A stretch of DNA of 64,000 bases from Ruminococcus_C callidus (GTDB lineage Bacteria > Bacillota > Clostridia > Oscillospirales > Ruminococcaceae), in assembly GCF_049562855.1 (NCBI RefSeq), contig NZ_CP186925.1, positions 1,984,001 to 2,048,000 of the forward strand. The letters are read 5' to 3'. Below the pieces are notes generated by a model that saw only the letters and a list, made by a program, of their open reading frames with translations, made no database searches and was not told the DNA's origin. Shown here one piece after another: positions 7,554-15,142 of this stretch. Position 1 is the first letter of the stretch, and each line of letters opens with the position of its first letter. The position numbers and the translations under genes are program-made.

Positions 7554-8654
7554 TCATCCCGTCAATTTCAACCGCTTTACATATTCCTGCTTCATCTGCA
7601 TAGAAGAATGCACATATCGATTCAGCGTAATACTGGCATCAGCGTGTCCCAGCAATTCACTCAGCGTCTTTGCATCAAACCCATGGGCAATACAATCTGT
7701 AGCATAAGTATGTCGAAGCAGATGAAATGGAACCTTCCGGATACCACAAAGTTTCAGGATTTTCTGAAACCGATACTGCATCGTTCTCGGTTCTGCCGGT
7801 TTGCTTTTCCCAGTAATCAAGTACAGAAAATCCTGCCGCTTTTTCTTTTTCAGCAGTGTCAACAAGAAGGACGGAACCGGAATTGTTCGCACGGAAGTTC
7901 TGCTTTTGGGAGAGCCGATCAGCACCTCAGAACTGCCGTTTCGATAGACTCTCTGCACCGTTCGTTTTACAGAAAGTGTTCCGTTTTCAAAGTCAATATC
8001 GCTCCACTGTAAGCCGCATAATTCACCTACACGCAAACCGGTGAACAAGCACAGCAGAATCGCCAAATCAATGGTCAACCCTGTCTGAAGAAGATACTGT
8101 TCCAACTTCTTTCGCTCCTCAGAAGACAAAACATCCAGCTGCTTTTTCTCTGCTTTCGGCATAGTAAAATGTGTTCCATGAATGTGATATTCCTGCACTG
8201 CATACTGTTCTATGCTGTGGTAAACCCGCATAATGTCTTGTACAAACCGAGCGGAAAGTCCGCCAGTTCCGCACAATCGGCCGCTTTGCAGTTTCTCATA
8301 GACAAAATCATTCAGCTGATGTGTTGTCATATCTGTGAGATACTTTGTTCCGAGATCCGGAAGAATATGATTGCGAATGATGTTTTCATAGTGCACATAA
8401 CTGGACGGTTTCACACGCAATTTTGCTGCGGAAAGCCATTGACGAGATGCCTCTGCCACGGTCAATTTCAAAGCAGAAACTGGCTGGCTCTGCAAAACAG
8501 CTTGAAATTGTGCCATTTTTTCCTTTACCTCAGAAAGCGTTCTGGCATACACAAATTTGTATTTCAGCGACCCATCTTCCTTATGACCGATGGGAACACG
8601 TCCCTCAAACCGACCATCTTTTCTCTTGTAAATGTTGCTGCCTCTTCTTGGCAT
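7554..8654 (-). CDS. Tyrosine recombinase (phage-integrase family)
   Basis: The protein is 366 residues from ATG 8654, which has AGGAGG eight bases upstream. An upstream in-frame ATG lacks a site. It starts MPRRGSNIYKRKDGRFEGR, a DNA arm-binding N-terminus common in clostridial integrases, then a SAM-like core domain (about 60-160) and the catalytic domain. The active-site residues are present: Arg in LFTGLRVGEL, His-x-x-Arg in HLLRHTYA, His in LLGHAD and Tyr in TLNRYVH. The gene is bracketed by perfect inverted repeats rather than direct repeats, which suits a DNA invertase better than an element integrase. It is co-oriented with agrA, and no convincing terminator lies between them. Confidence 0.92.
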   Translation of the reverse strand: MPRRGSNIYKRKDGRFEGRVPIGHKEDGSLKYKFVYARTLSEVKEKMAQFQAVLQSQPVSALKLTVAEASRQWLSAAKLRVKPSSYVHYENIIRNHILPDLGTKYLTDMTTHQLNDFVYEKLQSGRLCGTGGLSARFVQDIMRVYHSIEQYAVQEYHIHGTHFTMPKAEKKQLDVLSSEERKKLEQYLLQTGLTIDLAILLCLFTGLRVGELCGLQWSDIDFENGTLSVKRTVQRVYRNGSSEVLIGSPKSRTSVRTIPVPSFLLTLLKKKKRQDFLYLITGKSKPAEPRTMQYRFQKILKLCGIRKVPFHLLRHTYATDCIAHGFDAKTLSELLGHADASITLNRYVHSSMQMKQEYVKRLKLTG

Positions 8655-8757
8655 TTGAAATCCCTCCTGACAAGTTTTCGGACTATTCAAAGCAGGAAAA
8701 ATCCTGTTTTTTCTCCGATTTGGATGATTTATTCATGAATTTTCAGAAATATATACT

Positions 8758-8795
8758 TTACTTTTTCTGAAAATCTGCTATAATGATAGCAGATT
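8758..8795 (+). promoter_or_regulatory. Promoter and palindromic operator upstream of the recombinase
   Basis: The 10-bp arms AATCTGCTAT (8772-8781) and ATAGCAGATT (8786-8795) flank AATG. On the plus strand the left arm forms an extended -10, TGCTATAAT (8777-8784; TATAAT 8779-8784), with TTTACT 16 bp upstream. On the minus strand the other arm gives TGCTATCAT. So divergent promoters may share one operator. A second inverted repeat, ATTTTCAGAAA/TTTCTGAAAAT, lies at 8739-8749/8764-8774. Confidence 0.5.
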
Positions 8796-8827
8796 CGATG
8801 CTGTTTTGTCTGAAATTTCTGCAAATA

Positions 8828-8846
8828 AATGGGCGGATTTTACGAA
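8828..8846. repeat. Right 19-bp inverted repeat flanking the tyrosine recombinase
   Basis: Exact reverse complement of 7459-7477. It lies outside the recombinase promoter region, between that promoter and the terminator hairpin at 8865-8908. Confidence 0.9.
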
Positions 8847-8864
8847 GAAATCTACATTTCATAG

Positions 8865-8908
8865 AAAAAACCATGCTGGGAAGAAATGCTCTCCCAGCAT
8901 GGTTTTTT
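8865..8908 (-). terminator. Bidirectional terminator, probably the native rlmD terminator
   Basis: The arms AAAAAACCATGCTGGGA (8865-8881) and its complement (8892-8908) form a 17-bp stem with A and T tracts at the ends, so it can act on both strands. On the minus strand it lies just after the recombinase stop at 9095, where the displaced 3' end of rlmD is inferred to be. Confidence 0.8.
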
Positions 8909-9094
8909 ATCGTTCTGGATTTGTTCCCTGATACGCTCTTGGCTTGTATGCGTTGTGTCAATTTCAATTTTGTGTATTTCTGATCTTATCCTGACTTGTT
9001 CCCGCATACAGAAAAAGGGCATCTCAGCTACTTTTCAAATATTCTCCAAAAAGAAAAAAGCGCCGAAAAATCAGCACTTTTTCATCTATTATCC

Positions 9095-10783
9095 TTACTT
9101 CCTTGACATCAATACCATGCACTCGACAGTTGTTTCAGTTTCCAAGGGAAGTTCTTTCACTTCCTCACCATCAACAGGCACAGGAAAATTGAATACGATC
9201 TTCTTTATCCAGCTTCCGTCTTTCCTTTTCTCCGGGAACATCTCAATTCGCTCGATAAAGGCCTTCATAAACTCCTTCTGCTCCGCTTCCGTTGCGGAAT
9301 GGTAGACTTCATCAAATGCCAGCAACAAGCGATAGATATTGTCTCCGGAAATCTTCTCCTGCTGGATGCTGCGGATCTGACTTTGCAATTCGCCAATCTG
9401 AACTTCGATTTCCTCTATGGTGTCATACTGCTCATCATAGCGGCGCTGCAAGTCCAAAATCTTTCTGTCATAGTGGGCATCATTGATGTCCAAGGTATCC
9501 ATCTGACGCTCCAAGCGGCTTTTCGTTCCAAAGGCTTGCTTTAGCCGCCCTTGTAGGACAGCAATCTGCCGTTCCATATCTTCTGTATCAACTGCTGTTC
9601 CGATTTTCGCCTGAATCGCTTCTACAAACCGTGGATTGTTGACCATAGCGGAGATAACCTTCGCCACAAATTTGTTGATTTCCGTCTGCTCGATATTCAG
9701 ACGGAAACTGCACTCATGCCCGGTAGGTGTTACCGTATTTTTGCAGTAGTAATAATACCGTGTTTTCTTGTCCTTGCTGTGCGCCTTGGCGATATTGCCG
9801 TACATACTCTTTCCGCAGCATGGGCATTTCAAGATACCGGACAGGATGTGTGCGTGGTCTGGATTGTTAACCTTTTCCCGCTTAAAAGAATTGATCTTGC
9901 GCTTTTCCTGTGCCAGATACCAATCCTCTTCGGAAATGATAGCTTCGTGTTGTCCTTCATAAACCGGGAACTCCGACTGCTCAACCACGTGCATCTCGTT
10001 TCTTGTACCCTGTTTCTTTTCTGTTCTTCGTCTGCCGTAAGCAATCTTTCCCATATAAACAGGATTGTACAATACATTTTTCACAAAATCTCTTGAAAAT
10101 CCCGGAATGGTATTATTCTGTCTTAGTTTCTTAGTATAACCATTGCGGTTCAGATATTTTGCAACTCCTGCAACACCCTCATTAGTGTGAATGTAGCGGT
10201 CATAAATGACACGAATTACTTCCACTTCATCCTCTGCAATGACAAGGTTTCCATTTTCCAGTTTGTATCCATATGGAGCGAAACCGCCGTTCCATTTGCC
10301 CTCACGAGCCTTTTGCTCACGTCCTGCCATTGTCTGTGTGCGGATATTTTCTCGCTCAATCTCTGCCACCGCAGACAGCACAGAGATCATCAGCTTTCCT
10401 GCATCCTTGGAGCTGTCAATGCCATCCTCCACGCAGATCAGATTGACACCGAAATCCTGCATGAGTTGCAAAGAATTCAGAACGTCCGCTGCATTTCTGC
10501 CAAATCGGGACAGCTTAAAGACCAACACATAAGAAACATCATCTTTGCCGTCCTGGATGTCATTCAGCATCCGTTGAAACTCCTGCCGCCCTTGAATGTT
10601 CTTTCCGGAAAAGCCCTCGTCAGAATACTCCCCGGCAACGATCATATCCTCGTATGCCGCATACTTCCGCAGCTTGTCACGCTGGGCATCCAAGCTGTAT
10701 CCGTCAACCTGCATCGAGGTGGACACTCTTGTATAAAGATAGCATTTAAGTTGTTTCTTTTTCAGAATCTCCACCTCCCTCAT
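9095..10783 (-). CDS. Large serine recombinase, integrase of the mobilizable element
   Basis: 562 residues. The N-terminal catalytic domain has the nucleophile Ser in YTRVSTSMQVDGYSL (near residue 22) and the Arg pair region VFKLSRFGRNAADV. A recombinase domain (about 175-290) and a zinc ribbon (CPCCGKSMYG ... YYYYCKN, ending in Cys) follow, then a long coiled coil (about 395-490). This is the architecture of site-specific integrases that need no host factors. The last residues, TTVECMVLMSRK, resemble the normal C-terminus of RlmD. The codons here are probably host rlmD sequence captured at integration. ATG 10783 overlaps the preceding HTH gene. Confidence 0.93.
   Translation of the reverse strand: MREVEILKKKQLKCYLYTRVSTSMQVDGYSLDAQRDKLRKYAAYEDMIVAGEYSDEGFSGKNIQGRQEFQRMLNDIQDGKDDVSYVLVFKLSRFGRNAADVLNSLQLMQDFGVNLICVEDGIDSSKDAGKLMISVLSAVAEIERENIRTQTMAGREQKAREGKWNGGFAPYGYKLENGNLVIAEDEVEVIRVIYDRYIHTNEGVAGVAKYLNRNGYTKKLRQNNTIPGFSRDFVKNVLYNPVYMGKIAYGRRRTEKKQGTRNEMHVVEQSEFPVYEGQHEAIISEEDWYLAQEKRKINSFKREKVNNPDHAHILSGILKCPCCGKSMYGNIAKAHSKDKKTRYYYYCKNTVTPTGHECSFRLNIEQTEINKFVAKVISAMVNNPRFVEAIQAKIGTAVDTEDMERQIAVLQGRLKQAFGTKSRLERQMDTLDINDAHYDRKILDLQRRYDEQYDTIEEIEVQIGELQSQIRSIQQEKISGDNIYRLLLAFDEVYHSATEAEQKEFMKAFIERIEMFPEKRKDGSWIKKIVFNFPVPVDGEEVKELPLETETTVECMVLMSRK
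9122..9127 (-). other. Inferred left attachment junction
   Basis: On the minus strand GTCGAG at 9127-9122 (coding Val-Glu in TTVECMVLMS) matches GTTGAG at 23800-23795 (Val-Glu in HVETVVLLS of rlmD). Sequence to the left is inferred to be the original rlmD 3' end and its terminator, and sequence to the right is element. The exact crossover dinucleotide cannot be fixed from one copy. Confidence 0.6.
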
Positions 10784-10976
10784 TCCTTCCTTTTACCATA
10801 AGTCCCTCGTTGCGGATATAATACTCCAAAAGCCACAGCACATAATCCGGTGCATGGCGGTTGTCCAATTCCCATTCAGTCATAGTCCGGTAAGGAATAT
10901 GGACGAGCTTGCAAAAATCTTTCCGATTCAGTCCTGTGCTTTCACGCAACTTTATAATTCTGTTTTTACAATCCAT
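10746..10976 (-). CDS. Small HTH DNA-binding protein
   Basis: A 76-residue protein starting MDCKNRIIKL at ATG 10976, with GGAG nine bases upstream. Upstream in-frame codons lack a binding site. Residues 5-50 form an XRE-like helix-turn-helix (ESTGLNRKDFCKLVHIPYRTMTEW), followed by WLLEYYIRNEG. It overlaps the serine recombinase start by 38 bp, so it probably controls or couples recombinase expression. Comparable small HTH genes next to the recombinase are common in Firmicute mobile elements. The specific target is not visible. Confidence 0.75.
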   Translation of the reverse strand: MDCKNRIIKLRESTGLNRKDFCKLVHIPYRTMTEWELDNRHAPDYVLWLLEYYIRNEGLMVKGRNEGGGDSEKETT

Positions 10977-11065
10977 CCGTCTTTTCTCCACAAAAGCAAA
11001 AAATACACGTTGCGTAATCATTATAGCATAGCCATAGCGAATACGCAACGTGTAAATTGCAAATT

Positions 11066-11251
11066 TTATGCAGCCTTATCCGTCAGAAGCTGCGCTTGAT
11101 TACTTTCCTCGGAATGCTCCACTCCCTGCGGTGCGTCCTGTTCCAATTTATCCAAAACCTGATGTCCATATTTCTGGAGCATCTGGCTCATAACATCCAC
11201 ACAGCGGTCAAATGCCGCATTATATTTCGCTTCCTCATAATATTTCTTCAA
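11066..11251 (-). CDS. Small conserved mobile-element protein of unknown function
   Basis: A 61-residue protein (KKYYEEAKYNAAFDRCVDVM near the start) that is predicted helical and acidic, with a Gln/Glu-rich tail. The start is TTG at 11251 with GGAGG nine bases upstream, which is good evidence that it is translated. An overlapping ATG in another frame stops after 10 codons. It lies 15 bp after the relaxase gene, in the same direction, so it is part of the mobilization operon. A helper role in mobilization is possible but unproven. Confidence 0.65.
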   Translation of the reverse strand: MKKYYEEAKYNAAFDRCVDVMSQMLQKYGHQVLDKLEQDAPQGVEHSEESNQAQLLTDKAA

Positions 11252-11266
11252 TAGGCGATTCCTCCA

Positions 11267-12556
11267 TCAAAGTTCCATATCCTGTCCACGCTTCCGGGCA
11301 GGGTGTTCGTGTTCCTGTGTTTGCTTTCCTCTGATGAGGATAGAATTGATAAAAGCCCGAACCTTTTCGGATGCGATTTCCAGTGCATCCAGAAAGGGTT
11401 GGGCTTTCTGTTTGAGTTCCATATATTTTTCGTTTACCGCTTCATACCGCTGCTTCCAGATGGAAACCGTCTTTTCTGCGGAAGCCAGTTTTTCTTTCAG
11501 ACGCTTGTTGTCAGCATTGGCGATAATGCCATTGACCGCATAGCGTTTGAGTGTGTCGCATTCATCCGGTGTCAGCGTGATATTGTTTCCGAATGTGGCT
11601 TTTTTGCCCATTACTTCAATGTCCTGCACTGTCAGCGCAATGGTCTTTGCCGCCTTGGTTTCCTTTTGCAAAGATTCCAGTTTCTTTTTCTGTTTTGCTG
11701 TGGCAGCTTTGGCATCCTCCAAATTCTGTTCTGCCTGTGCCACCTGCCCGGTCACAGCTTCCAGCCGCTGCTGTTCTGCCTGCACCTTGAACTGGGTCAC
11801 AGTCAGATGTTCCTCGGTGCTTCCACGTTCTCCACGCTCCACATCGGTATAACCGGCGTTTCGCATGAAATTGAAAAAGTCATCCTGCAACACACTGTAG
11901 GATGACTTCAAAATCTTTTTCCCTTTTGCGTTGAGCATGGGATTTCCGTCCTCGCCAAGCACCGGCTTGGACTCCCATTTCTTACTGCGGCTGACCTGTG
12001 TGATGACCTCCTTAACGGTTCCCCGGAGGGCTTCATCCTTGCATCGCTTCGACCAAAGGATCTGCTTTTCCACCACCGGGATATAAACCACATGAAGGTG
12101 GTAGTGGTACACATCTTCGCCCAAAGCTTCGGACATTGCTCGGTTGCGCTCATCGGCGTGCATCACAGCGGAGAGGATATACTGCTCACCACCTACGATC
12201 TCCGCAGCAGCTTTGTAGGCATCGGCATAAAACTGTTTCGCAAATTCATAGCCGCCATGATTGTAGAAATAAGCGGAATTCACATCAAATACCAACTCAC
12301 CGTATTTGACGGCATCCGGTTTCAGACCTCTGGTGGAGATCACGCCGTCTTGTTCCATCTGCTCAAACATTTTTACATAATCGTCCGTGGGTGCTTTGAA
12401 ATGGACGTTCAGAGAAGTGCGTTCCGGCACGATGTCCTGATTGCTGTAGCTGTCCTTTTCACGCTCATTGTGTTCCTGTACCTTCGCCACATCAGCCGGT
12501 GTTTCCAAGTCCTGATTTCTGGCTACGGTACGGTCTATTCCATCATTTCTTGCCAT
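11267..12556 (-). CDS. MobV-family relaxase (Mob/Pre)
   Basis: The 429-residue relaxase carries the MobV metal-binding signature region VMHADERNRAMSEALGED followed by YHYHLHVVYIPV (two His spaced as HxH). It matches the plasmid mobilization/recombination protein family of pMV158 MobM. A coiled-coil C-terminal half (about 260-390) follows. It should nick its oriT and pilot the strand through a conjugation apparatus supplied by another element, since no type IV secretion genes are in the window. Its likely oriT is 60 bp upstream of the start. It is followed by the 61-residue small protein. Confidence 0.9.
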   Translation of the reverse strand: MARNDGIDRTVARNQDLETPADVAKVQEHNEREKDSYSNQDIVPERTSLNVHFKAPTDDYVKMFEQMEQDGVISTRGLKPDAVKYGELVFDVNSAYFYNHGGYEFAKQFYADAYKAAAEIVGGEQYILSAVMHADERNRAMSEALGEDVYHYHLHVVYIPVVEKQILWSKRCKDEALRGTVKEVITQVSRSKKWESKPVLGEDGNPMLNAKGKKILKSSYSVLQDDFFNFMRNAGYTDVERGERGSTEEHLTVTQFKVQAEQQRLEAVTGQVAQAEQNLEDAKAATAKQKKKLESLQKETKAAKTIALTVQDIEVMGKKATFGNNITLTPDECDTLKRYAVNGIIANADNKRLKEKLASAEKTVSIWKQRYEAVNEKYMELKQKAQPFLDALEIASEKVRAFINSILIRGKQTQEHEHPARKRGQDMEL

Positions 12557-12933
12557 TGGATTTTTCCTTTCTTTGAGATTTGCAACAGCGGAAGGCTGGA
12601 GAACGGCACTTTTTCAAAGTGTAATAACCCACTATGACACTTTCATCCATACTGGCTGCAAAGTGCCGTGGGCTCTCCGAGGGCTCTCCCGAGGGGGAAT
12701 GCGGTCACTGCGGTGACCTCTGCTGACCAAGGCGAAAATGTCTGCGCCTTTTCCCATGGTCAGCCCGTCTGCATGAAGCTGTTCTGTGTCAACTTCCTCT
12801 TGCAGCCGGTGTCCACAGACACTTTTTCAAAAGCCTGTGGACATAGAAACAGCCCGAACGAGAGGATGTGTGCTGTTTCTATAACAAGCGTTTCACGCTC
12901 TTTTGCTGCGTACATACGTACCAGCAATGGGAT
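12557..12933. other. Origin-like intergenic region of the element
   Basis: This 377-bp region has no gene but many short inverted repeats, for example CTGACCAAGGCG/CGCCTT...GGTCAG around 12722-12765, TGTCCACAG/CTGTGGACA around 12812-12843, and GAAACAGC/GCTGTTTC around 12845-12880. It contains the oriT candidate. The strong secondary structure fits a transfer origin and possibly a single- or double-strand replication origin for the helicase/primase pair. Confidence 0.5.
12616..12643 (-). other. Probable oriT nick region for the MobV relaxase
   Basis: On the minus strand, the inverted repeat AAAGTGT ... ACACTTT (12643-12637 and 12622-12616) flanks CATAGTGGGTTATT. The AGTGGGTTA segment resembles the pMV158 nick region TAGTGTG/TTA, with the same layout of flanking AAAGT/ACTTT arms. 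Its location just upstream of the relaxase gene is where MobV oriTs normally lie. Confidence 0.7.
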
Positions 12934-14325
12934 TTACTCGACCTGCCGCCATTCCTCCGGAATGTCCTCCGGTACGTACGTACACGGCGAATCTCCGTAA
13001 AACCCATTTATATGAGGTCGTGCAATGGCTTCCACTCCCATGAATCCCCAAACCCGCCGTCCAGCAGAGTTGGTGATGTTGTTGCAATGCTCCAGATTGA
13101 ATTTTCTGGCATTGGCAATCATGGCGTCGCTGAAGCTGCGGGCTTTCAGCGGTGCAAGGGAGTTTTCCTCGCACCACATCCGGTAGATTTCATAGAAATC
13201 CTTGGAGCTGATGGACGCATCCGCTTTGCGCCGGATATATCCCTCTGATTCCATGAAATCAAAGATATTGTTGTTGTCACGCTTGACCGCTTCCCGATTT
13301 TCACGGATGCGGTCACTCTCCGTAAACTTAAAGTTGTTGGCAACAAGCCGCTGCAAGCCTTCAAATGCCCACAGGAAGATACCCTCGGCTTCAGCTTTCA
13401 TCTTCTCTGCAAGATCAGGATCGTCAGCTCTGTCCACCTGCTTTTCCTTGGTGGTCAGCACAAGCTGTCTGCGATAAAATCCGTCGCTGCGGTCATACAA
13501 GGCTTGCAGATCACCGTTGCTGAATGCCAGCAATCGGGCGAACATCCAGCCCTGATAACTCTGCTTGCCTTTACGTTCCAAATCCATCTTGCCTTGTGCT
13601 GTCACGATGGATTTTACATAGTTGGTCTGGCGCAGAGCTTCCATCCGCATATCATCATCCACGCACAGGAGAATGTGTTCCAAATCGGCACGGGCGAAGC
13701 GGTTTTCAGAAATCTTGCCGATGCTGCCGTCTTTCATATTCGTGCCGAAGATGGTAGACAGTACCGCACCGATTTGAGATTTACCCTCGCCGCCGTTGCC
13801 TTTAATCACCATCATGCGCTGCCCCTTGTTGGAGGGAATCAGGCAATAGCCGATAAACTCCTGCAAAGTTGGAATGTCCTCGGCGTAAAGCAACCCATCC
13901 AGAAAGTTCAGCCAGATCACCGGCGCAGTAGCATCGGGATTGTAAGCAACCGGCAAACGGCTCCGCACGATAGCCGGTCTGCCCTCGGTAAATGTGCCGT
14001 TCAATAGCAGCGTACCGTTGGACAAATGAATCCGATCCTGCTCCGGTGGAAAGTCCGGCACTTGCGCTTCCAGTTTCAGCACTTCCAGAATGTTGGTGAT
14101 CTTCCGGGGGATATTGTTTACGGCACAGAATTTCAGCTTGTCGTAAATCTCCCCACGCAGAGGAAGATCGTCCGTCACTCGACCATCGGGCGTGAAAAAA
14201 GCTCCGTTTGCGAAGATGATCCTGCGCTCTTGCAGAAATTCTTCACAAAACAGAGCTTCGTTGATGTTCTGCCCGTCAAACCACATGGGCAAGTTCATAT
14301 CAGGCGTTTTCCGGTTCTTCGCCAT
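12934..14325 (-). CDS. P4-family plasmid/phage helicase (DNA primase C-terminal type)
   Basis: 463 residues from ATG 14325 (MAKNRKTPDMN), preceded by an AAGGTGG-like site; the upstream extension is unlikely. The superfamily 3-type ATPase core has Walker A GNGGEGKSQIG (near residue 195), an acidic Walker B-like ILLCVDDDMRM and a conserved arginine-rich sensor region. The N-terminal part resembles the D5/P4 domain, and the C-terminal part is a winged-helix-like region. With the adjacent CHC2 primase it would replicate the excised circle or process transfer DNA. It overlaps the primase gene by 26 bp. Confidence 0.85.
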   Translation of the reverse strand: MAKNRKTPDMNLPMWFDGQNINEALFCEEFLQERRIIFANGAFFTPDGRVTDDLPLRGEIYDKLKFCAVNNIPRKITNILEVLKLEAQVPDFPPEQDRIHLSNGTLLLNGTFTEGRPAIVRSRLPVAYNPDATAPVIWLNFLDGLLYAEDIPTLQEFIGYCLIPSNKGQRMMVIKGNGGEGKSQIGAVLSTIFGTNMKDGSIGKISENRFARADLEHILLCVDDDMRMEALRQTNYVKSIVTAQGKMDLERKGKQSYQGWMFARLLAFSNGDLQALYDRSDGFYRRQLVLTTKEKQVDRADDPDLAEKMKAEAEGIFLWAFEGLQRLVANNFKFTESDRIRENREAVKRDNNNIFDFMESEGYIRRKADASISSKDFYEIYRMWCEENSLAPLKARSFSDAMIANARKFNLEHCNNITNSAGRRVWGFMGVEAIARPHINGFYGDSPCTYVPEDIPEEWRQVE

Positions 14326-14920
14326 GGTGCGCCACCTTCTTTTTCTTTTGTGCGGTATACTCTTGCAGAAAAGCAATTTTGCCGTCCTGCATCAGCTTGT
14401 CCACCAATGCCACCCGTTCTTCCAGATCACCCACCGTCAGCACATCTGCCATATATTCGATATGGCAGTGCATCTGGCAGGCTTCCACAAAACGGTCATC
14501 CAGAGCATCTTCCGGTGTCTTGGGAGCATAGCGCACTTTCCAATCTTCCAACAGATGCAAATAATCCGTCAGCACCCGGAAGCACAGCATTTCATCCTCC
14601 CGGAACTGACGGATATAGGGACGCTTCGGCTTGACCATAGCTGCGGCAGTGGGCGGTTTCGGGTCAAGCCCGAAGTCCAAAGCCAGCTTTTGCGCTGCTT
14701 CATAACTGCTCAGATTGAACAGCCTTGCCACAAGGTCGATCACATCCCCTTTGGCTCCGCAGCCGAAGCAGAAAAAATAGTCCTCATTCAGCTTCAAGCT
14801 CGGATGCCTGTCGTTGTGGAACGGGCAGCAAGCCATGCCGTTGTGGCTCACTTTCAGCCCGTAGTGTTCGGCGGCTTGCTTGACGCTGATTGCCGCCTTG
14901 ATGGTTTCATAGATTGTCAT
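14300..14920 (-). CDS. CHC2 zinc-finger DNA primase-like protein
   Basis: 206 residues from ATG 14920, with CGGAGGG six bases upstream. Residues 10-80 contain a complete CHC2 zinc-binding motif: Cys in MACCPFHNDRHPSLKL, then YFFCFGCGAKGDVIDLV. This is the DnaG-type primer-recognition finger. The Toprim catalytic domain is absent, so it is a stand-alone zinc-finger subunit, as seen in several Firmicute mobile elements. The C-terminal half is helical. It should act with the downstream helicase. Confidence 0.85.
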   Translation of the reverse strand: MTIYETIKAAISVKQAAEHYGLKVSHNGMACCPFHNDRHPSLKLNEDYFFCFGCGAKGDVIDLVARLFNLSSYEAAQKLALDFGLDPKPPTAAAMVKPKRPYIRQFREDEMLCFRVLTDYLHLLEDWKVRYAPKTPEDALDDRFVEACQMHCHIEYMADVLTVGDLEERVALVDKLMQDGKIAFLQEYTAQKKKKVAHHGEEPENA

Positions 14921-14954
14921 AGAAAACCCTCCGTTCATAATATTCTGGAAAGCA

Positions 14955-14990
14955 CGAAGCACCCGCCGTGATTGGCAGGTGCTTCGCTCC
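14955..14990 (-). terminator. Hairpin upstream of the primase gene
   Basis: GAAGCACCCGCC and GGCAGGTGCTTC form a 12-bp stem with one mismatch and a loop of about 12 bases. It lies between the divergent primase and DUF6076 operons. There is no strong T run on either side, so a regulatory or weak terminator role is equally possible. Confidence 0.4.
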
Positions 14991-15013
14991 TTCTATTATG
15001 GTTATGACGGATT

Positions 15014-15061
15014 TTTCAAAAAACAGGCTAATGACAGGACAATCCTGTTTCAAAAAACAGG
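15014..15061. repeat. Direct repeats in the divergent promoter region
   Basis: TTTCAAAAAACAGG occurs at 15014-15027 and 15048-15061, with an overlapping inverted copy (CCTGTTT at 15044-15050) and another AAAAAACAGGAC at the plus-strand transcript start. Repeats of this kind between divergent operons are likely regulator binding sites, perhaps for the element's HTH protein. Confidence 0.45.
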
Positions 15062-15084
15062 ACAACTTATCTGAGGACGTAGAT

Positions 15085-15108
15085 TTCTTCACATTTACAT
15101 GATATAAT
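15085..15108 (+). promoter_or_regulatory. Promoter of the plus-strand element operon
   Basis: Extended -10 TGATATAAT (TATAAT at 15103-15108) lies 35 bp before ATG 15143. The -35 region is weak (TAGATT-like, 17 bp upstream), so an activator or the extended -10 would be needed. Confidence 0.5.
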
Positions 15109-15142
15109 TAGAAAAATGAAAAAACAGGACAGGAGGGCAAGC

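Noticed and set aside
7554..8654. Tyrosine recombinase as integrase of the rlmD element
   Set aside because: It lies outside the inferred element boundary at 9122-9127, and the element has its own serine recombinase. Its flanking repeats are inverted.
12893..12985. CGTACGTAC-like repeats near 12905 and 12972 as plasmid iterons
   Set aside because: Only two short, imperfect copies, and one lies inside the helicase coding region.
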